A DNA stretch of 38,450 nucleotides from Pseudomonadota bacterium. GTDB taxonomy: Bacteria > Pseudomonadota > Alphaproteobacteria > Rhizobiales > JAKPQE01. The position numbers and the translations under genes are program-made. The stretch spans positions 1 to 38,450 of the forward strand of contig JAKPQE010000126.1 of assembly GCA_029572955.1 (NCBI GenBank), read 5' to 3'. Below are positions 9,057 to 17,042 of this stretch, piece by piece. The notes below the pieces were generated by a model. That model made no database searches. It had not been told where the DNA came from and worked only from the letters and a program-made list of their open reading frames with translations. The stretch's first letter is position 1, and every line of letters begins with the position of its first letter.

Positions 9057-9820
9057 TGGCCAAGACCGTGCTTCTCGAGAAGATCGGCGACGGCGTCGCG
9101 ATCGTCACCCTCGACCGCCCGCATCGCCTCAACGCCATCGTGCCGGAGCTGCTCGACGATCTCGTCGCCGCCCTCGAGGCCGCAAACGCCGACCCCGACA
9201 TCCGCGCCGTGGTGCTGACCGGCGCCGGCCGCGCCTTCTGCTCCGGTGACGACCTCAAGGACTTCGCCGAGCAGGTCAGCGACGAGGCCGGCACCACCGC
9301 CTATGTCGAGCGCATCCAGGACGTCACCCGCGCCATGGTGCTCGGCTCGACGCCCGTTGTCGGCGCCATCCGCGGCTGGGCGGTCGGCGGCGGCCTCGAA
9401 TGGGTCATCAATTGCGATTTCGCCGTCTGCGCCGCCGGAACGCGCTTCTTCTTCCCGGAGGTCTCCTGGGGCCTTTTCGTCACCGGCGGCGTCACCGACC
9501 TCCTGCCGCGCCTCGTCGGCCTCCAAAAGGCGCGCGAGATGATCCTCTTCGGCGAGAAATTCACCGCCGAGGAAGCGCGGGACTGGGGCCTCGTCCACGA
9601 TGTCGTCGCCGACGAAGACCTGATGGCGAAAGCGACCGCCCTTGCGAAGCGCATCGCGGCCCTGCCGCCCGGCCCGGTCCGCGACCTTCGCCGCATTCTC
9701 GCCCGGCCGCAACCGCTCGGCCTCGAAGCGGCGATGGCCGAGGAAACGGCGGCGACCGTCCGCGGCTTTCTCGATCCTGAGACGGCGAAACGGGTGGCGG
9801 AGTTCTCGAAAGGCGGCTAA
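9056..9820 (+). CDS. Enoyl-CoA hydratase/isomerase (crotonase family)
   Basis: This 254-residue crotonase-fold protein should act on the CoA thioester made by the upstream ligase, by hydration, isomerisation or C-C cleavage. The oxyanion-hole segments are GRAFCSGDDLKDF and IRGWAVGGGLEW. The second catalytic-loop region FFFPEVSWGLFVTGG carries a glutamate where crotonase has its second acid. TGATG overlap with the ligase (stop 9054-9056, start 9056) indicates coupling. The first catalytic-acid position is Glu in GGGLEW, so true hydratase chemistry is possible, but the family also includes isomerases, dehalogenases and hydrolases. The 3' end overlaps the convergent hemerythrin gene by 4 nt, with no terminator between. 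Confidence 0.9.
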   Translation: MAKTVLLEKIGDGVAIVTLDRPHRLNAIVPELLDDLVAALEAANADPDIRAVVLTGAGRAFCSGDDLKDFAEQVSDEAGTTAYVERIQDVTRAMVLGSTPVVGAIRGWAVGGGLEWVINCDFAVCAAGTRFFFPEVSWGLFVTGGVTDLLPRLVGLQKAREMILFGEKFTAEEARDWGLVHDVVADEDLMAKATALAKRIAALPPGPVRDLRRILARPQPLGLEAAMAEETAATVRGFLDPETAKRVAEFSKGG

Positions 9821-10389
9821 TGCCCCGCGCCGAAGGGCGGCAGGCCGAGATCCATGATCCGCCGCTGCAGTTCGGAGAAGCGGTCGGGCGGCGCCTCGCC
9901 GGAGAGCGGGTCGATGTTCTCGGCGAAGGCCTTGTCGATCGCCTCCCAGTCGTCTTCCGTGAGGAGCTTCTGGGCGAGCGGGAAGGCCTCGTGGTTTTCC
10001 ATGCGCATGTGATTGTCGAGGAAGGCGACGTAGCTCTTCGCCATGAAAGCGAAGTTTGCCGCCTCGCCCGCCGGGTCCTTGGCATAGGCCTCGACCTGAT
10101 CGTGGAACCGGCGGATCAGCTCGTATTCGTGATGGTGTTCCTTGAGCAGGCGATCGAGCACCGGGATTGGCTCGACGCTGCGCCTGCGCATCGCCGCGAA
10201 GATGAAATCCTCTTCCTTCGGGTGATGGATCTTGTCCGGGAACTCGTCGATATATTCGACGATGGCGCGCAGCACCTCGACGTCGGCGTGCCCGCCGCGC
10301 TCGACGATCAGGGCTTCCATCTTCAGCACGCGGGCGATGCCGCGCAGCGCCAGGTGCTCGCGGGCGAGCACCTTCATCGCAAGTCTCAT
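9817..10389 (-). CDS. Hemerythrin HHE-domain protein
   Basis: This is a 190-residue soluble four-helix-bundle protein. Probable di-iron ligands are clustered as HHPKEEDF, KEHHHEYELI and HMRMENHEAFP, the alternating H...HxxxE pattern of bacterial hemerythrins. Such proteins bind O2 or NO at a non-haem di-iron site and serve in oxygen sensing, storage or iron-centre repair. The gene overlaps the end of the LivM-type permease gene by 4 nt (ATGA), so it is the last cistron of the ABC-transporter operon. That is an unexpected place for it. No partner domain such as a kinase, GGDEF or chemoreceptor is fused. A role protecting the nearby hydrogenase or a transported-substrate pathway from oxygen is only a guess. 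Confidence 0.87.
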   Translation of the reverse strand: MRLAMKVLAREHLALRGIARVLKMEALIVERGGHADVEVLRAIVEYIDEFPDKIHHPKEEDFIFAAMRRRSVEPIPVLDRLLKEHHHEYELIRRFHDQVEAYAKDPAGEAANFAFMAKSYVAFLDNHMRMENHEAFPLAQKLLTEDDWEAIDKAFAENIDPLSGEAPPDRFSELQRRIMDLGLPPFGAGH

Positions 10390-11414
10390 GATGCGCTCTC
10401 CTTCGCCTCGTCACCGAGCACCAGCCGGCGCTGCACCGGGAAGAAGCGGATGTCGTATTTCGCCGCGAACCAGCCCCACAGGCCCTTGGGGCTCGTCAGC
10501 ATGACGAGGATCGCCGCAAGGCCGAGGACGATGAGGTACCAGGAGCCGAAGCCGTCGAGGAATTCGCGCAGCGCGAAATAGACGAGCGCGCCGACGATCG
10601 GTCCCTCGATCGTGCCGATGCCGCCGATGACGACGACGAAGAACATGATCACCGACCAGTCCATCGAGAAGGCGGCGTCGGGCGAGAGCCGCAGCTTGGT
10701 GATGGCGATCAGCGCGCCGACGAGGCCGCAGCCGAAGGCCGAGGCGAGATAGACCACCCACTTGATGTCGCGGACATTGACGCCGAGGCTTTCCGAGGCC
10801 GGCTCGCTGTCGCGCACGGCGGTGAGGGCGAGGCCGAAGCGCGAGCGCAAGAGCAGGTAGACGAGGACGAGGGCGCCGATGCCGATCGCCGCGGCGAACC
10901 ACAGCGTCAGCGCCTCGCGCCAGAACGCCGGAATGCCGCGCACCGCATTGGTGATCGAAAGGCCGGAGCCGCCGCCGAGTGAGGCCGTGTTGGCGACGAA
11001 GAGCTGGTAGATCTCGGCAACGACCCAGGTGCCGACCGCGAAATAGGCGCCGCGCAGGCGGAAGACGATCGCCGCCGTCGGCACCGCGACGAGGGCCGCG
11101 ACGAGGCCGGCGAGCGGCACGGCGAGAAAGACGTTGAGCCCGAGCTTCAGCGAGAGGACGACGATCGAATAGGCGCCGAGCCCGACATAGGCCTGCTGGC
11201 CGACCGACAGGAGGCCGCCGTAGCCGGCGAGCAGGTTCCACATCTGCGCGAGCGCCAGGATGTAGAGGAATTCGGTGACGGTGCGGATGTCGGCCCGCCC
11301 GGCCCACCAGGGCATGGCGACGATCGCCGCGACGATGACGAGAAGGACGACGGCGCCGACCCGGCTGGCCCGGGTCGCCCGCTCCACCGAATAGCGCGCT
11401 GTGGACTGGGACAT
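10386..11414 (-). CDS. HAAT-family ABC transporter permease (LivM type)
   Basis: This is a 342-residue inner-membrane permease with about ten hydrophobic segments. It has the LivM signature region (LAGYGGLLSVGQQAYVGLGA) near residues 60-85, and the cytoplasmic coupling segment AVRDSEPASESLGVNVRDIK near residue 200. By family it pairs with a LivH-type permease to import branched-chain amino acids, amides, urea or aromatic acids. It lies 11 nt downstream of the LivH-type gene and overlaps the hemerythrin gene by 4 nt. The substrate is unknown. The divergently acting ligase/hydratase operon next door makes a carboxylic acid a reasonable guess. Confidence 0.92.
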   Translation of the reverse strand: MSQSTARYSVERATRASRVGAVVLLVIVAAIVAMPWWAGRADIRTVTEFLYILALAQMWNLLAGYGGLLSVGQQAYVGLGAYSIVVLSLKLGLNVFLAVPLAGLVAALVAVPTAAIVFRLRGAYFAVGTWVVAEIYQLFVANTASLGGGSGLSITNAVRGIPAFWREALTLWFAAAIGIGALVLVYLLLRSRFGLALTAVRDSEPASESLGVNVRDIKWVVYLASAFGCGLVGALIAITKLRLSPDAAFSMDWSVIMFFVVVIGGIGTIEGPIVGALVYFALREFLDGFGSWYLIVLGLAAILVMLTSPKGLWGWFAAKYDIRFFPVQRRLVLGDEAKESAS

Positions 11415-11425
11415 CTTCGGCCTCC

Positions 11426-12298
11426 TCAGCGATCGCGGGTTTTCGGAAAGAGGCCGTTCGGCCGGAACACCAGCACGGCGAGGAACGCCATGTGGCCGGT
11501 GAGGATGCCCCAGCCCGGATCGAGCCGGAAGCCGATCGACTGGGCGAGACCGAGGATCATGCCGCCGGCGAGCGTGCCCCAGAGCGAGCCGAGGCCGCCG
11601 ATGATCACCGCCTCGAAGGCATAGAGCAGCCGGCTCGGCCCGACCGTCGGGTCGATGCTGGTGCGGATGGCGAGGTAGACGCCGGCGATGCCGACGATGG
11701 CGAGCGCGATCGCCATGGCGAGGCCGTAGATGTGGCGGTTGTCGATGCCCATCAGCTCGGCCGTAACCCGGTCGTCCGACGCGGCGCGGAACGCCCGCCC
11801 GAGGCTGGTCCTGGAAAAGACGAGCTGCAGCCCGCCGATGACCGCGATCGCGGTCACAAAGATCAGCACCGGGAAGACGCCGACCGCGAGCCCGCCGGGA
11901 AGGGCGATCGAGGCGGTCTCGAACGGCCCGGCGTTGAGGCCGCGGCTGTCGGCCGAAAAGAGCTGCATCAGGAGGTTCTGCAGGATGATCGAGAGGCCGA
12001 AGGTGACGAGCAGCGGCGGCAGGATGTCGGTGCCGAGCGTGCGGTTGAGCACCACCCGCTGCAGGCCGTAGCCGAGCACCGCCATCGCCGGCACGACGAA
12101 GACCAGCGACCAGAACGGGTTGAGCCCGAGCGCGTCGGTCGCGACGATGCCGAGATAGCCGGCGAGCACGATGAGGTCGCCGTGGCCGATGTTGATCAGC
12201 CGCATGATGCCGAAGGTGAGCGACAGGCCCGCCGCGAAGAGCGCGTAGAGCCCGCCGAGCAGCAGGCCCTGGATGATGGTGTCGATCCAGCCGATCAT
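11426..12298 (-). CDS. HAAT-family ABC transporter permease (LivH type)
   Basis: This is a 290-residue inner-membrane permease. The N-terminus IIQGLLLGGLYALFAAGLSL and the following LINIGHGDLIVLAGY are characteristic of LivH. The coupling loop AFRAASDDRVTAELMGID lies near residue 190. There are about eight transmembrane segments. It is the third gene after the binding protein in the operon order: binding protein, LivG, LivF, LivH, LivM, hemerythrin. It is separated from LivF by only 4 nt. The length is normal for the family and nothing appears disrupted. Confidence 0.93.
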   Translation of the reverse strand: MIGWIDTIIQGLLLGGLYALFAAGLSLTFGIMRLINIGHGDLIVLAGYLGIVATDALGLNPFWSLVFVVPAMAVLGYGLQRVVLNRTLGTDILPPLLVTFGLSIILQNLLMQLFSADSRGLNAGPFETASIALPGGLAVGVFPVLIFVTAIAVIGGLQLVFSRTSLGRAFRAASDDRVTAELMGIDNRHIYGLAMAIALAIVGIAGVYLAIRTSIDPTVGPSRLLYAFEAVIIGGLGSLWGTLAGGMILGLAQSIGFRLDPGWGILTGHMAFLAVLVFRPNGLFPKTRDR

Positions 12299-12302
12299 CG
12301 CC

Positions 12303-13001
12303 TCAGACTCCGAAATAGGCGGCGGAGATTTCCGCGCGGCCGAGGTCGCCGGGCCGGCCCGACAGCGAGACCCGGCCCTCCTGGAAGCAGTAGACGCGAT
12401 CGGCGACCTTCATCGCCTGGCCGATGTCCTGCTCGACCACGACGACCGAGGTGCCCTCGGCCTTGATGCCCGGCAGCGCCGCGTAGATGTCGGCGATGAC
12501 GACCGGGGCAAGGCCGAGCGAGATCTCGTCGCAAAGGAGGAGGCGCGGGTTCGACATCAGTGCCCGGCCGATCGCCACCATCTGCTGCTGGCCGCCGGAA
12601 AGCGCCGTGCCGGGGCTCGACCGGCGCTCCGCGAGAATCGGGAAGAGCTTGAAGATGCGCTCCAGCGTCCACGGCCCGGGACGCTTCGAATAGCCGCCGA
12701 TGACGAGGTTTTCCTCGACCGAGAGGCTCGGAAACAGCCGTCGGCCCTCCGGCACGAGGGCGAGCCCCTTGCCAACGATGCGGCTCGCCGCCATGCCGCC
12801 GATCGCCTCGCCGCCGAAGACGACGCTCTCGGCCCTCGTCGCGATGAGGCCCGAGAGGGTCTTGAGGAAGGTCGACTTGCCGGCGCCGTTCGAGCCGATG
12901 ATCGCCACCGTCTCGCCGTCCTCGACCGCGAAATCGATGCCGAAGAGCGCCTGGAAGTCGCCGTAGAAGGCCGTCAGGCCCCGGGTCTCGATGAGGCTCA
13001 T
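12303..13001 (-). CDS. HAAT-family ABC transporter ATPase (LivF type)
   Basis: This is a 232-residue cytoplasmic ATPase. Walker A is GSNGAGKST, the signature is LSGGQQQMVAIGRAL, Walker B is LLLCDEISLGLAP and the switch-region VVEQD takes the place of a classical H-loop, as usual in LivF. The ATG at 13001 overlaps the stop of the LivG-type gene by 4 nt (ATGA). Together with LivG it forms the nucleotide-binding dimer that powers LivHM. All catalytic motifs are intact. Confidence 0.93.
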   Translation of the reverse strand: MSLIETRGLTAFYGDFQALFGIDFAVEDGETVAIIGSNGAGKSTFLKTLSGLIATRAESVVFGGEAIGGMAASRIVGKGLALVPEGRRLFPSLSVEENLVIGGYSKRPGPWTLERIFKLFPILAERRSSPGTALSGGQQQMVAIGRALMSNPRLLLCDEISLGLAPVVIADIYAALPGIKAEGTSVVVVEQDIGQAMKVADRVYCFQEGRVSLSGRPGDLGRAEISAAYFGV

Positions 13002-13723
13002 TCGACGCTGATCCCCATGTAGATTTCCCGCACCGCGTCGCTCGCCATCACCTCGGCCGGATCGCCTTCCATCAGCAGGCGCCCGAAATCGATGGCGATC
13101 AGCCGGTCGACCACCGCCATCAGCGCGTGGACGATGTGCTCGATCCAGATGATCGAGACGCCCTCGGTGCGGATCTCGTTGATCGTCTCGACGAGGGCAT
13201 GGACCTCGTGCTCGGTGAGGCCGCCGGCGATCTCGTCGAGGAGGAGAAGCTTCGGATTGGTGGCGAGCGCCCGGGCGAGCTCGAGCCGCTTGCGGTCGAG
13301 GAGGGTCAGCGCCCCGGCAAGGAGATTGGCCTTTTTGAGGAGCCCGGTACGCTCGAGGATCGCGACCGCGACCTCGACCGCCTCGGCCTCGGAGCGCTCG
13401 GCCCCGAAGGTGCCGCCGACGAGGACGTTCTCGAAGACCGTCATGCCGGCGAAGGGATGCGGGATCTGGTAGGAGCGGCCGATGCCGGCCCGGCAGCGCA
13501 CCGCCGGCGAAAGGCCGACAATGCTCTGCCCCTCGAAAAGCACGTCGCCGGCATCGGGTTTGAGGTCGCCGGTGACGAGATTGAACATCGTCGTCTTGCC
13601 GGCGCCGTTCGGGCCGATGACGCCGAGCGCCTCGCCCGCCGCGAGCGTGAACGACAGATCGTCGGTCACCTTGAGCGAGCCGAAGCTCTTGGAGACATGC
13701 TCCAGGCTCAACAGCACCGTCAT
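12998..13723 (-). CDS. HAAT-family ABC transporter ATPase (LivG type) with atypical signature motif
   Basis: This is a 241-residue ATPase. Walker A GPNGAGKTT, Q-loop region GRSYQIPHPF, Walker B LLLLDEIAGGL and H-loop IEHIVHAL are all present. The ABC signature, normally LSGGQ or LSYGQ, reads ALTLLDRKRLELARAL here, so the central Ser-Gly-Gly is lost. I believe similar degenerate signatures occur in some LivG-like subfamilies, but I cannot check this. The start at 13723 is supported by GGGGGAG 5 nt upstream; an ATG at 13774 is in frame but lies inside the upstream intercistronic region. A strong stem-loop separates it from the binding-protein gene. Confidence 0.9.
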   Translation of the reverse strand: MTVLLSLEHVSKSFGSLKVTDDLSFTLAAGEALGVIGPNGAGKTTMFNLVTGDLKPDAGDVLFEGQSIVGLSPAVRCRAGIGRSYQIPHPFAGMTVFENVLVGGTFGAERSEAEAVEVAVAILERTGLLKKANLLAGALTLLDRKRLELARALATNPKLLLLDEIAGGLTEHEVHALVETINEIRTEGVSIIWIEHIVHALMAVVDRLIAIDFGRLLMEGDPAEVMASDAVREIYMGISVE

Positions 13724-13747
13724 GTCGGCTCCCCCGGAAATGGTCGG

Positions 13748-13772
13748 GGCGGCGGACCATCGGTCCGCCGCC
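13748..13772 (-). other. Intercistronic stem-loop between binding-protein and LivG genes
   Basis: A perfect 11-bp stem, GGCGGCGGACC (13748-13758) with GGTCCGCCGCC (13762-13772), has a 3-nt loop. It sits in the 70-nt gap after the binding-protein stop and about 25 nt before the LivG start. No T-run follows on the coding strand, so it looks like a 3'-end stabiliser or partial attenuator rather than a full terminator. It would favour excess binding protein. Confidence 0.7.
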
Positions 13773-13793
13773 ACCCTCCCCCGTCTCGATCGA

Positions 13794-15107
13794 TCAGGCG
13801 AGCGGCTTCAGCTCGCCGCCAACGGGCACCATCGGCGCCTGGCTGTTCTCGACGATGACGAGGTCGAGGCCGTTGCTGCCGCGCTGCCACTGGCCGGAGA
13901 CCAGCGGCGTCTTGGCGATGTTCGGGACCGGACCCTTCCGGAAGTTGATCGGACCGACGATCGAGGCGTAGTCGGTGTCGCGGATCGCGTCGCGGATCGC
14001 TTCCGGATTGCCGGGGCCGCCGGCGCGCTTCAGCGCGTCGATGGCGACCTCGAAGAGCGAATGCTTGAAGCCGACCGGCATCGTCCACGGCCGGCCGGTC
14101 GCCGCGGTGTAGGCCTTGGCCAGTTCGGCCGAGCTCTGGCCGGTGAGGCCCGAGGCGAACGGATGGTTCGGCGACCACCACACCTCGACGGTCAGGCCCT
14201 CGCCGCGCTCGCCGAAGGCCTCGATCGCCGCCGGGAACTCGCTCGCCTTGGCGACCGTCACGATCTTCGGCTTGAGGCCCTGCTGGCCGGCCTGCGACCA
14301 GAAATTGGCGAAGTCCGGCGGCGGCACGACGCCGGTGACGATCTCGACGCCCTCTTTCTTGAATTCGGAGATGTAGGAGGAGAAGTCGTCCGACGGCGTC
14401 TGGTAGCGGCCGAGATCGACGAGCTTGAAGCCCTCCTTCTCGAGCACCGGCGGGAAGCCGATCTTGCCGTCGCCCCAGGCGTTGCCGTCCGAATCGTTCG
14501 GCCACAGCGCGCCGAGCACCTTGTTGGTGGCGATCGATTTCCACAGGTTGGTGTAGGAGCCGATGATGTCCTCGAGGCCCCAGAAGAAGTGGTAGGTCCA
14601 CTCGAAGCCCTGGTCCGGCTTGCCGCCGCGGCCGAAGAAATGCGGCTGCCACGGCGTGTCGTTGGTGATGCAGGGCATGCCGTTCAGCTCGCACTGGTCG
14701 GCGACCGGATTGGTGGTCGCCGGCGTCGAGCCGGCAATGACGATGTCGACCTCGTCGTTGAGGATCAGCTCGTTGGCGACCTCGGCGGCGCGGTTCGAAT
14801 TCGACTGGCTGTCCTTGTAGACGATCTCGACCGGATAGCTCGCGTCGCCGATCTTGAGGCCGCCGGAAAGGAACTTGTTGAGCTGCTCGATGGTGAAGGG
14901 ATCGGGCTCGCCGAAGACGGCGAGCGGCCCGGTCGCCGGGCTCACATAGCCGATCTTGATCGGCTTCGACGCGCGCACGAACGGCGCCGGAAACATCGAG
15001 GCCGCGGCGCCCGCGGCAACCCCGCCCATCAGCTTCAGCGTGGTGCGGCGGTCGATCGTGCCGGCGATCATGCCGGAAAGACGGCCCTTCGAGCTGGACT
15101 CGGCCAT
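13794..15107 (-). CDS. HAAT-family ABC transporter periplasmic substrate-binding protein, Tat-type signal
   Basis: This is a 437-residue Leu/Ile/Val-binding-protein-like (periplasmic-binding-protein type 1) receptor. The N-terminus has a twin-arginine motif, DRRTTLKLMGG (about residues 19-29), a weakly hydrophobic Gly/Ala stretch and a probable cleavage site after FVRA. The mature start PIKIGYVSPATGPLAVFGEPD is the classic fold entry. It would capture the substrate in the periplasm for LivHM. GGGAGGA lies 7 nt before the ATG. It is the first gene of the six-gene operon and is probably driven from the AT-rich region at 15121-15190. No ligand can be assigned. It is longer than typical LivJ/K proteins and closer to the urea/amide or aromatic-acid branches. 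Confidence 0.9.
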   Translation of the reverse strand: MAESSSKGRLSGMIAGTIDRRTTLKLMGGVAAGAAASMFPAPFVRASKPIKIGYVSPATGPLAVFGEPDPFTIEQLNKFLSGGLKIGDASYPVEIVYKDSQSNSNRAAEVANELILNDEVDIVIAGSTPATTNPVADQCELNGMPCITNDTPWQPHFFGRGGKPDQGFEWTYHFFWGLEDIIGSYTNLWKSIATNKVLGALWPNDSDGNAWGDGKIGFPPVLEKEGFKLVDLGRYQTPSDDFSSYISEFKKEGVEIVTGVVPPPDFANFWSQAGQQGLKPKIVTVAKASEFPAAIEAFGERGEGLTVEVWWSPNHPFASGLTGQSSAELAKAYTAATGRPWTMPVGFKHSLFEVAIDALKRAGGPGNPEAIRDAIRDTDYASIVGPINFRKGPVPNIAKTPLVSGQWQRGSNGLDLVIVENSQAPMVPVGGELKPLA

Positions 15108-15424
15108 TGCATCTTCCTCCCTTGGAATTTCGTTTCACCTTATTAAAATCGACTTTTATACGAGAAATCGTCGATTTCAACAGGGTTCTCGGCAAAACGT
15201 TCAGAAATGCCGCCGCGAATCACGGTTTGCGGCCGGCGCGGGCCGCAGCGATGGTCCCGGCGCCGGCAAAGATGGTTCGCGACAAAGGGTCGCCAGCGCC
15301 CGTCACACTGCCTGCAATCGAGCCATCTCGGCACAAGTTCGGGCGCGGCCTGCACAAAATAACTTCATTGCACTGCACCAAACCTTCGCAAATCAGTCTA
15401 TGATGCAGCCATCGATTTCCAGCT
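15108..15424. promoter_or_regulatory. 317-bp divergent promoter region: transporter (-) / hydrogenase (+)
   Basis: There is no gene here. The left part (15121-15185) is AT-rich and holds the transporter promoter: on the minus strand TATAAA (15161-15156) lies downstream of TTGAAA, though the 14-bp spacing is short. The right part holds a TATGAT -10 candidate at 15399-15404 for the hydrogenase operon with no good -35, which suggests activator dependence. I saw no FNR box (TTGAT-N4-ATCAA) and no sigma54 -24/-12 element. The middle (15190-15340) is GC-rich and featureless. Confidence 0.45.
15146..15177. promoter_or_regulatory. Inverted repeat AAATCGAC-N16-GTCGATTT, candidate operator of the transporter operon
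   Basis: AAATCGAC (15146-15153) is mirrored exactly by GTCGATTT (15170-15177), and the pair encloses the TATAAA box. A 24-bp centre-to-centre spacing puts the two arms on nearly the same DNA face. It does not resemble the 26-bp palindrome of the ligase operon, so a different regulator is expected. Confidence 0.5.
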
Positions 15425-16555
15425 ATGGTCTGCGCCGTGAACAAACATCTGGATGCGCGCCTTCTGGACCCTGCGGGCGCCGACGAGTTGGTCCGGGCCC
15501 TGCAACGTCGGGGTTTCTCCGTCATCGCGCCGGCCATCGAGGACGACATCGTCGTCCTTCGCGAATACGGCCCGGCCGATACGCTGCCACGCGGCTATTC
15601 CGACACGCAGGACGGCGGCAGCTACCGCCTGACCCGCACCGGTGACGACCGGCTCTTTGCCTATGCCGCCGCCCCGCAGGGCTTCAAGCGGGTACTCTGG
15701 CCGCCGCGCCAGACGCTCTATGAATCCCGTCGCACCGCCGATCGCCTCGAGATCCTGCCGGTCACAGAAGAGCCGAAAAAGCTCGCGCTCTTTGCCGCCC
15801 GGGCCTGCGAGATCGACGCGATCGCCATCCTCGACGGGGTCTTCGACAACGGCGATTTCGCCGATCCGGGCTACTGGGCCCGCCGCCGCGACGCCTTCGT
15901 CGTCCTCGTCGAATGCGGCCGCAGCGGCGATACCTGCTTCTGTGCCTCGATGGGCACCGGCCCGGCCCGCGAAGCCGGCTTCGACATCGCCCTCACCGAG
16001 ATCTTCGGCAACGGTCCGCACCGCCTCCTCGCCCGCGCCGGCAGCGAGCGCGGCGCCGAGGTTCTGGCCGAAATCGCCGGCCGCCCCGCCACCGCCGGGG
16101 ACGCCGACGACCGCAACCGCATGCTCGCCGAGGTTGCCGCCGCCCAGGCCCGGCGCATGCCCGCCGACGTCGCGGCGATCCTTGCCGCCAATCCCGAGCA
16201 TGCCCGCTGGAACGCCGTCGCCGAGCGGTGCCTGACCTGCGGCAACTGCACCATGGTCTGCCCGACATGCTTCTGCTCGACCACCGAGGATTCGAGCAGC
16301 CTCGACATGTCGACCGCGACCCGGGCGCGCCGCTGGGATTCCTGTTTCACCATCGACTACAGCTACATCCATGGCGGCGCGGTGCGCGCCTCGGCGCGGT
16401 CGCGCTATCGCCAGTGGATCAGTCACAAACTCTCGACCTGGCACGAGCAGTTCGGCCGCGCCGGCTGCGTCGGCTGTGGCCGCTGCATCACCTGGTGCCC
16501 GGTCGGGATCGACATCGTCGAGGAGGCGAACGCCATCGCCGCCTCCAGCGCCTGA
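15425..16555 (+). CDS. [NiFe]-hydrogenase group 3b beta subunit (4Fe-4S electron-transfer protein)
   Basis: This is a 376-residue cytoplasmic iron-sulfur subunit of the NAD(P)-linked bidirectional hydrogenase, also called sulfhydrogenase. It passes electrons between the small subunit and the flavin subunit. Two ferredoxin-type clusters are visible at the C-terminus. The first has C269, C272, C275 and C279 ([11 protein letters not shown]), followed by CPTCFC-type extra cysteines. The second has C348, C351, C354 and C358 ([12 protein letters not shown]). The N-terminal 250 residues match the HydB/HyhB-type region, with the internal motif [11 protein letters not shown]. The ATG at 15425 has no strong ribosome-binding site; a GTG at 15437 is possible. 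It is the first gene of a six-gene operon. Symbols hyhB or hydB are used for homologues, but I leave the field empty because naming varies. Confidence 0.9.
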   Translation: MVCAVNKHLDARLLDPAGADELVRALQRRGFSVIAPAIEDDIVVLREYGPADTLPRGYSDTQDGGSYRLTRTGDDRLFAYAAAPQGFKRVLWPPRQTLYESRRTADRLEILPVTEEPKKLALFAARACEIDAIAILDGVFDNGDFADPGYWARRRDAFVVLVECGRSGDTCFCASMGTGPAREAGFDIALTEIFGNGPHRLLARAGSERGAEVLAEIAGRPATAGDADDRNRMLAEVAAAQARRMPADVAAILAANPEHARWNAVAERCLTCGNCTMVCPTCFCSTTEDSSSLDMSTATRARRWDSCFTIDYSYIHGGAVRASARSRYRQWISHKLSTWHEQFGRAGCVGCGRCITWCPVGIDIVEEANAIAASSA

Positions 16556-16565
16556 GGAGGACAGA

Positions 16566-17042
16566 ATGGTCGATATCCATTCCGTGTCCGAGCTTCTGAA
16601 GGACCTCGAGTTCTTTCGGGAATTCGGCGAAGCCACGATCGAGTTGCTCGCCGGATGCGCCACCAACGTGGCCTACCGCCCCGGCGACTACGTGTTCCGC
16701 GAGGGCGGATCGGCGGATGCCTTCTTCATCATCCGCCACGGCGACGTCGCCCTGGAGATCCATGCTCCGGGCCGCGAGCCGCTGGTGTTCGAGACGCTGC
16801 ATCCGGGCGATGCCATCGGCTGGTCGTGGATGGTGCCGCCCTTCAAGTGGAGCTACGACGCCCGCTGCCGCACCGTGGTGCGCGGCCTCTCGTTCGACGC
16901 CACCTGCCTGCGCGGCAAGATGGAGGCCGACCACGAGATCGGCTACCAGCTCATGCGCCGCTTCCTGCCGGTGATGTCGCGTCGCCTGCTCGGCGCCCGC
17001 CTGCAGCTCCTCGATCTCTACGCCGCGGAGAAGGCCAGATGA
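16566..17042 (+). CDS. Stand-alone cyclic-nucleotide-binding-domain protein in the hydrogenase operon
   Basis: This 158-residue protein is essentially one CAP-ED/cNMP-binding beta-roll: [27 protein letters not shown], then a phosphate-binding-cassette-like stretch around [15 protein letters not shown], and a C-terminal helix ending [13 protein letters not shown]. There is no helix-turn-helix after the roll, so it is not a Crp/Fnr-type DNA binder. It may be a ligand-responsive subunit or chaperone of the hydrogenase. The canonical cassette arginine is not obvious, so cAMP binding is doubtful. GAGGAGG lies 5 nt before the ATG. It sits 10 nt after the beta gene and overlaps the gamma gene by 4 nt, so it is firmly part of the operon. 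Confidence 0.85.
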   Translation: MVDIHSVSELLKDLEFFREFGEATIELLAGCATNVAYRPGDYVFREGGSADAFFIIRHGDVALEIHAPGREPLVFETLHPGDAIGWSWMVPPFKWSYDARCRTVVRGLSFDATCLRGKMEADHEIGYQLMRRFLPVMSRRLLGARLQLLDLYAAEKAR

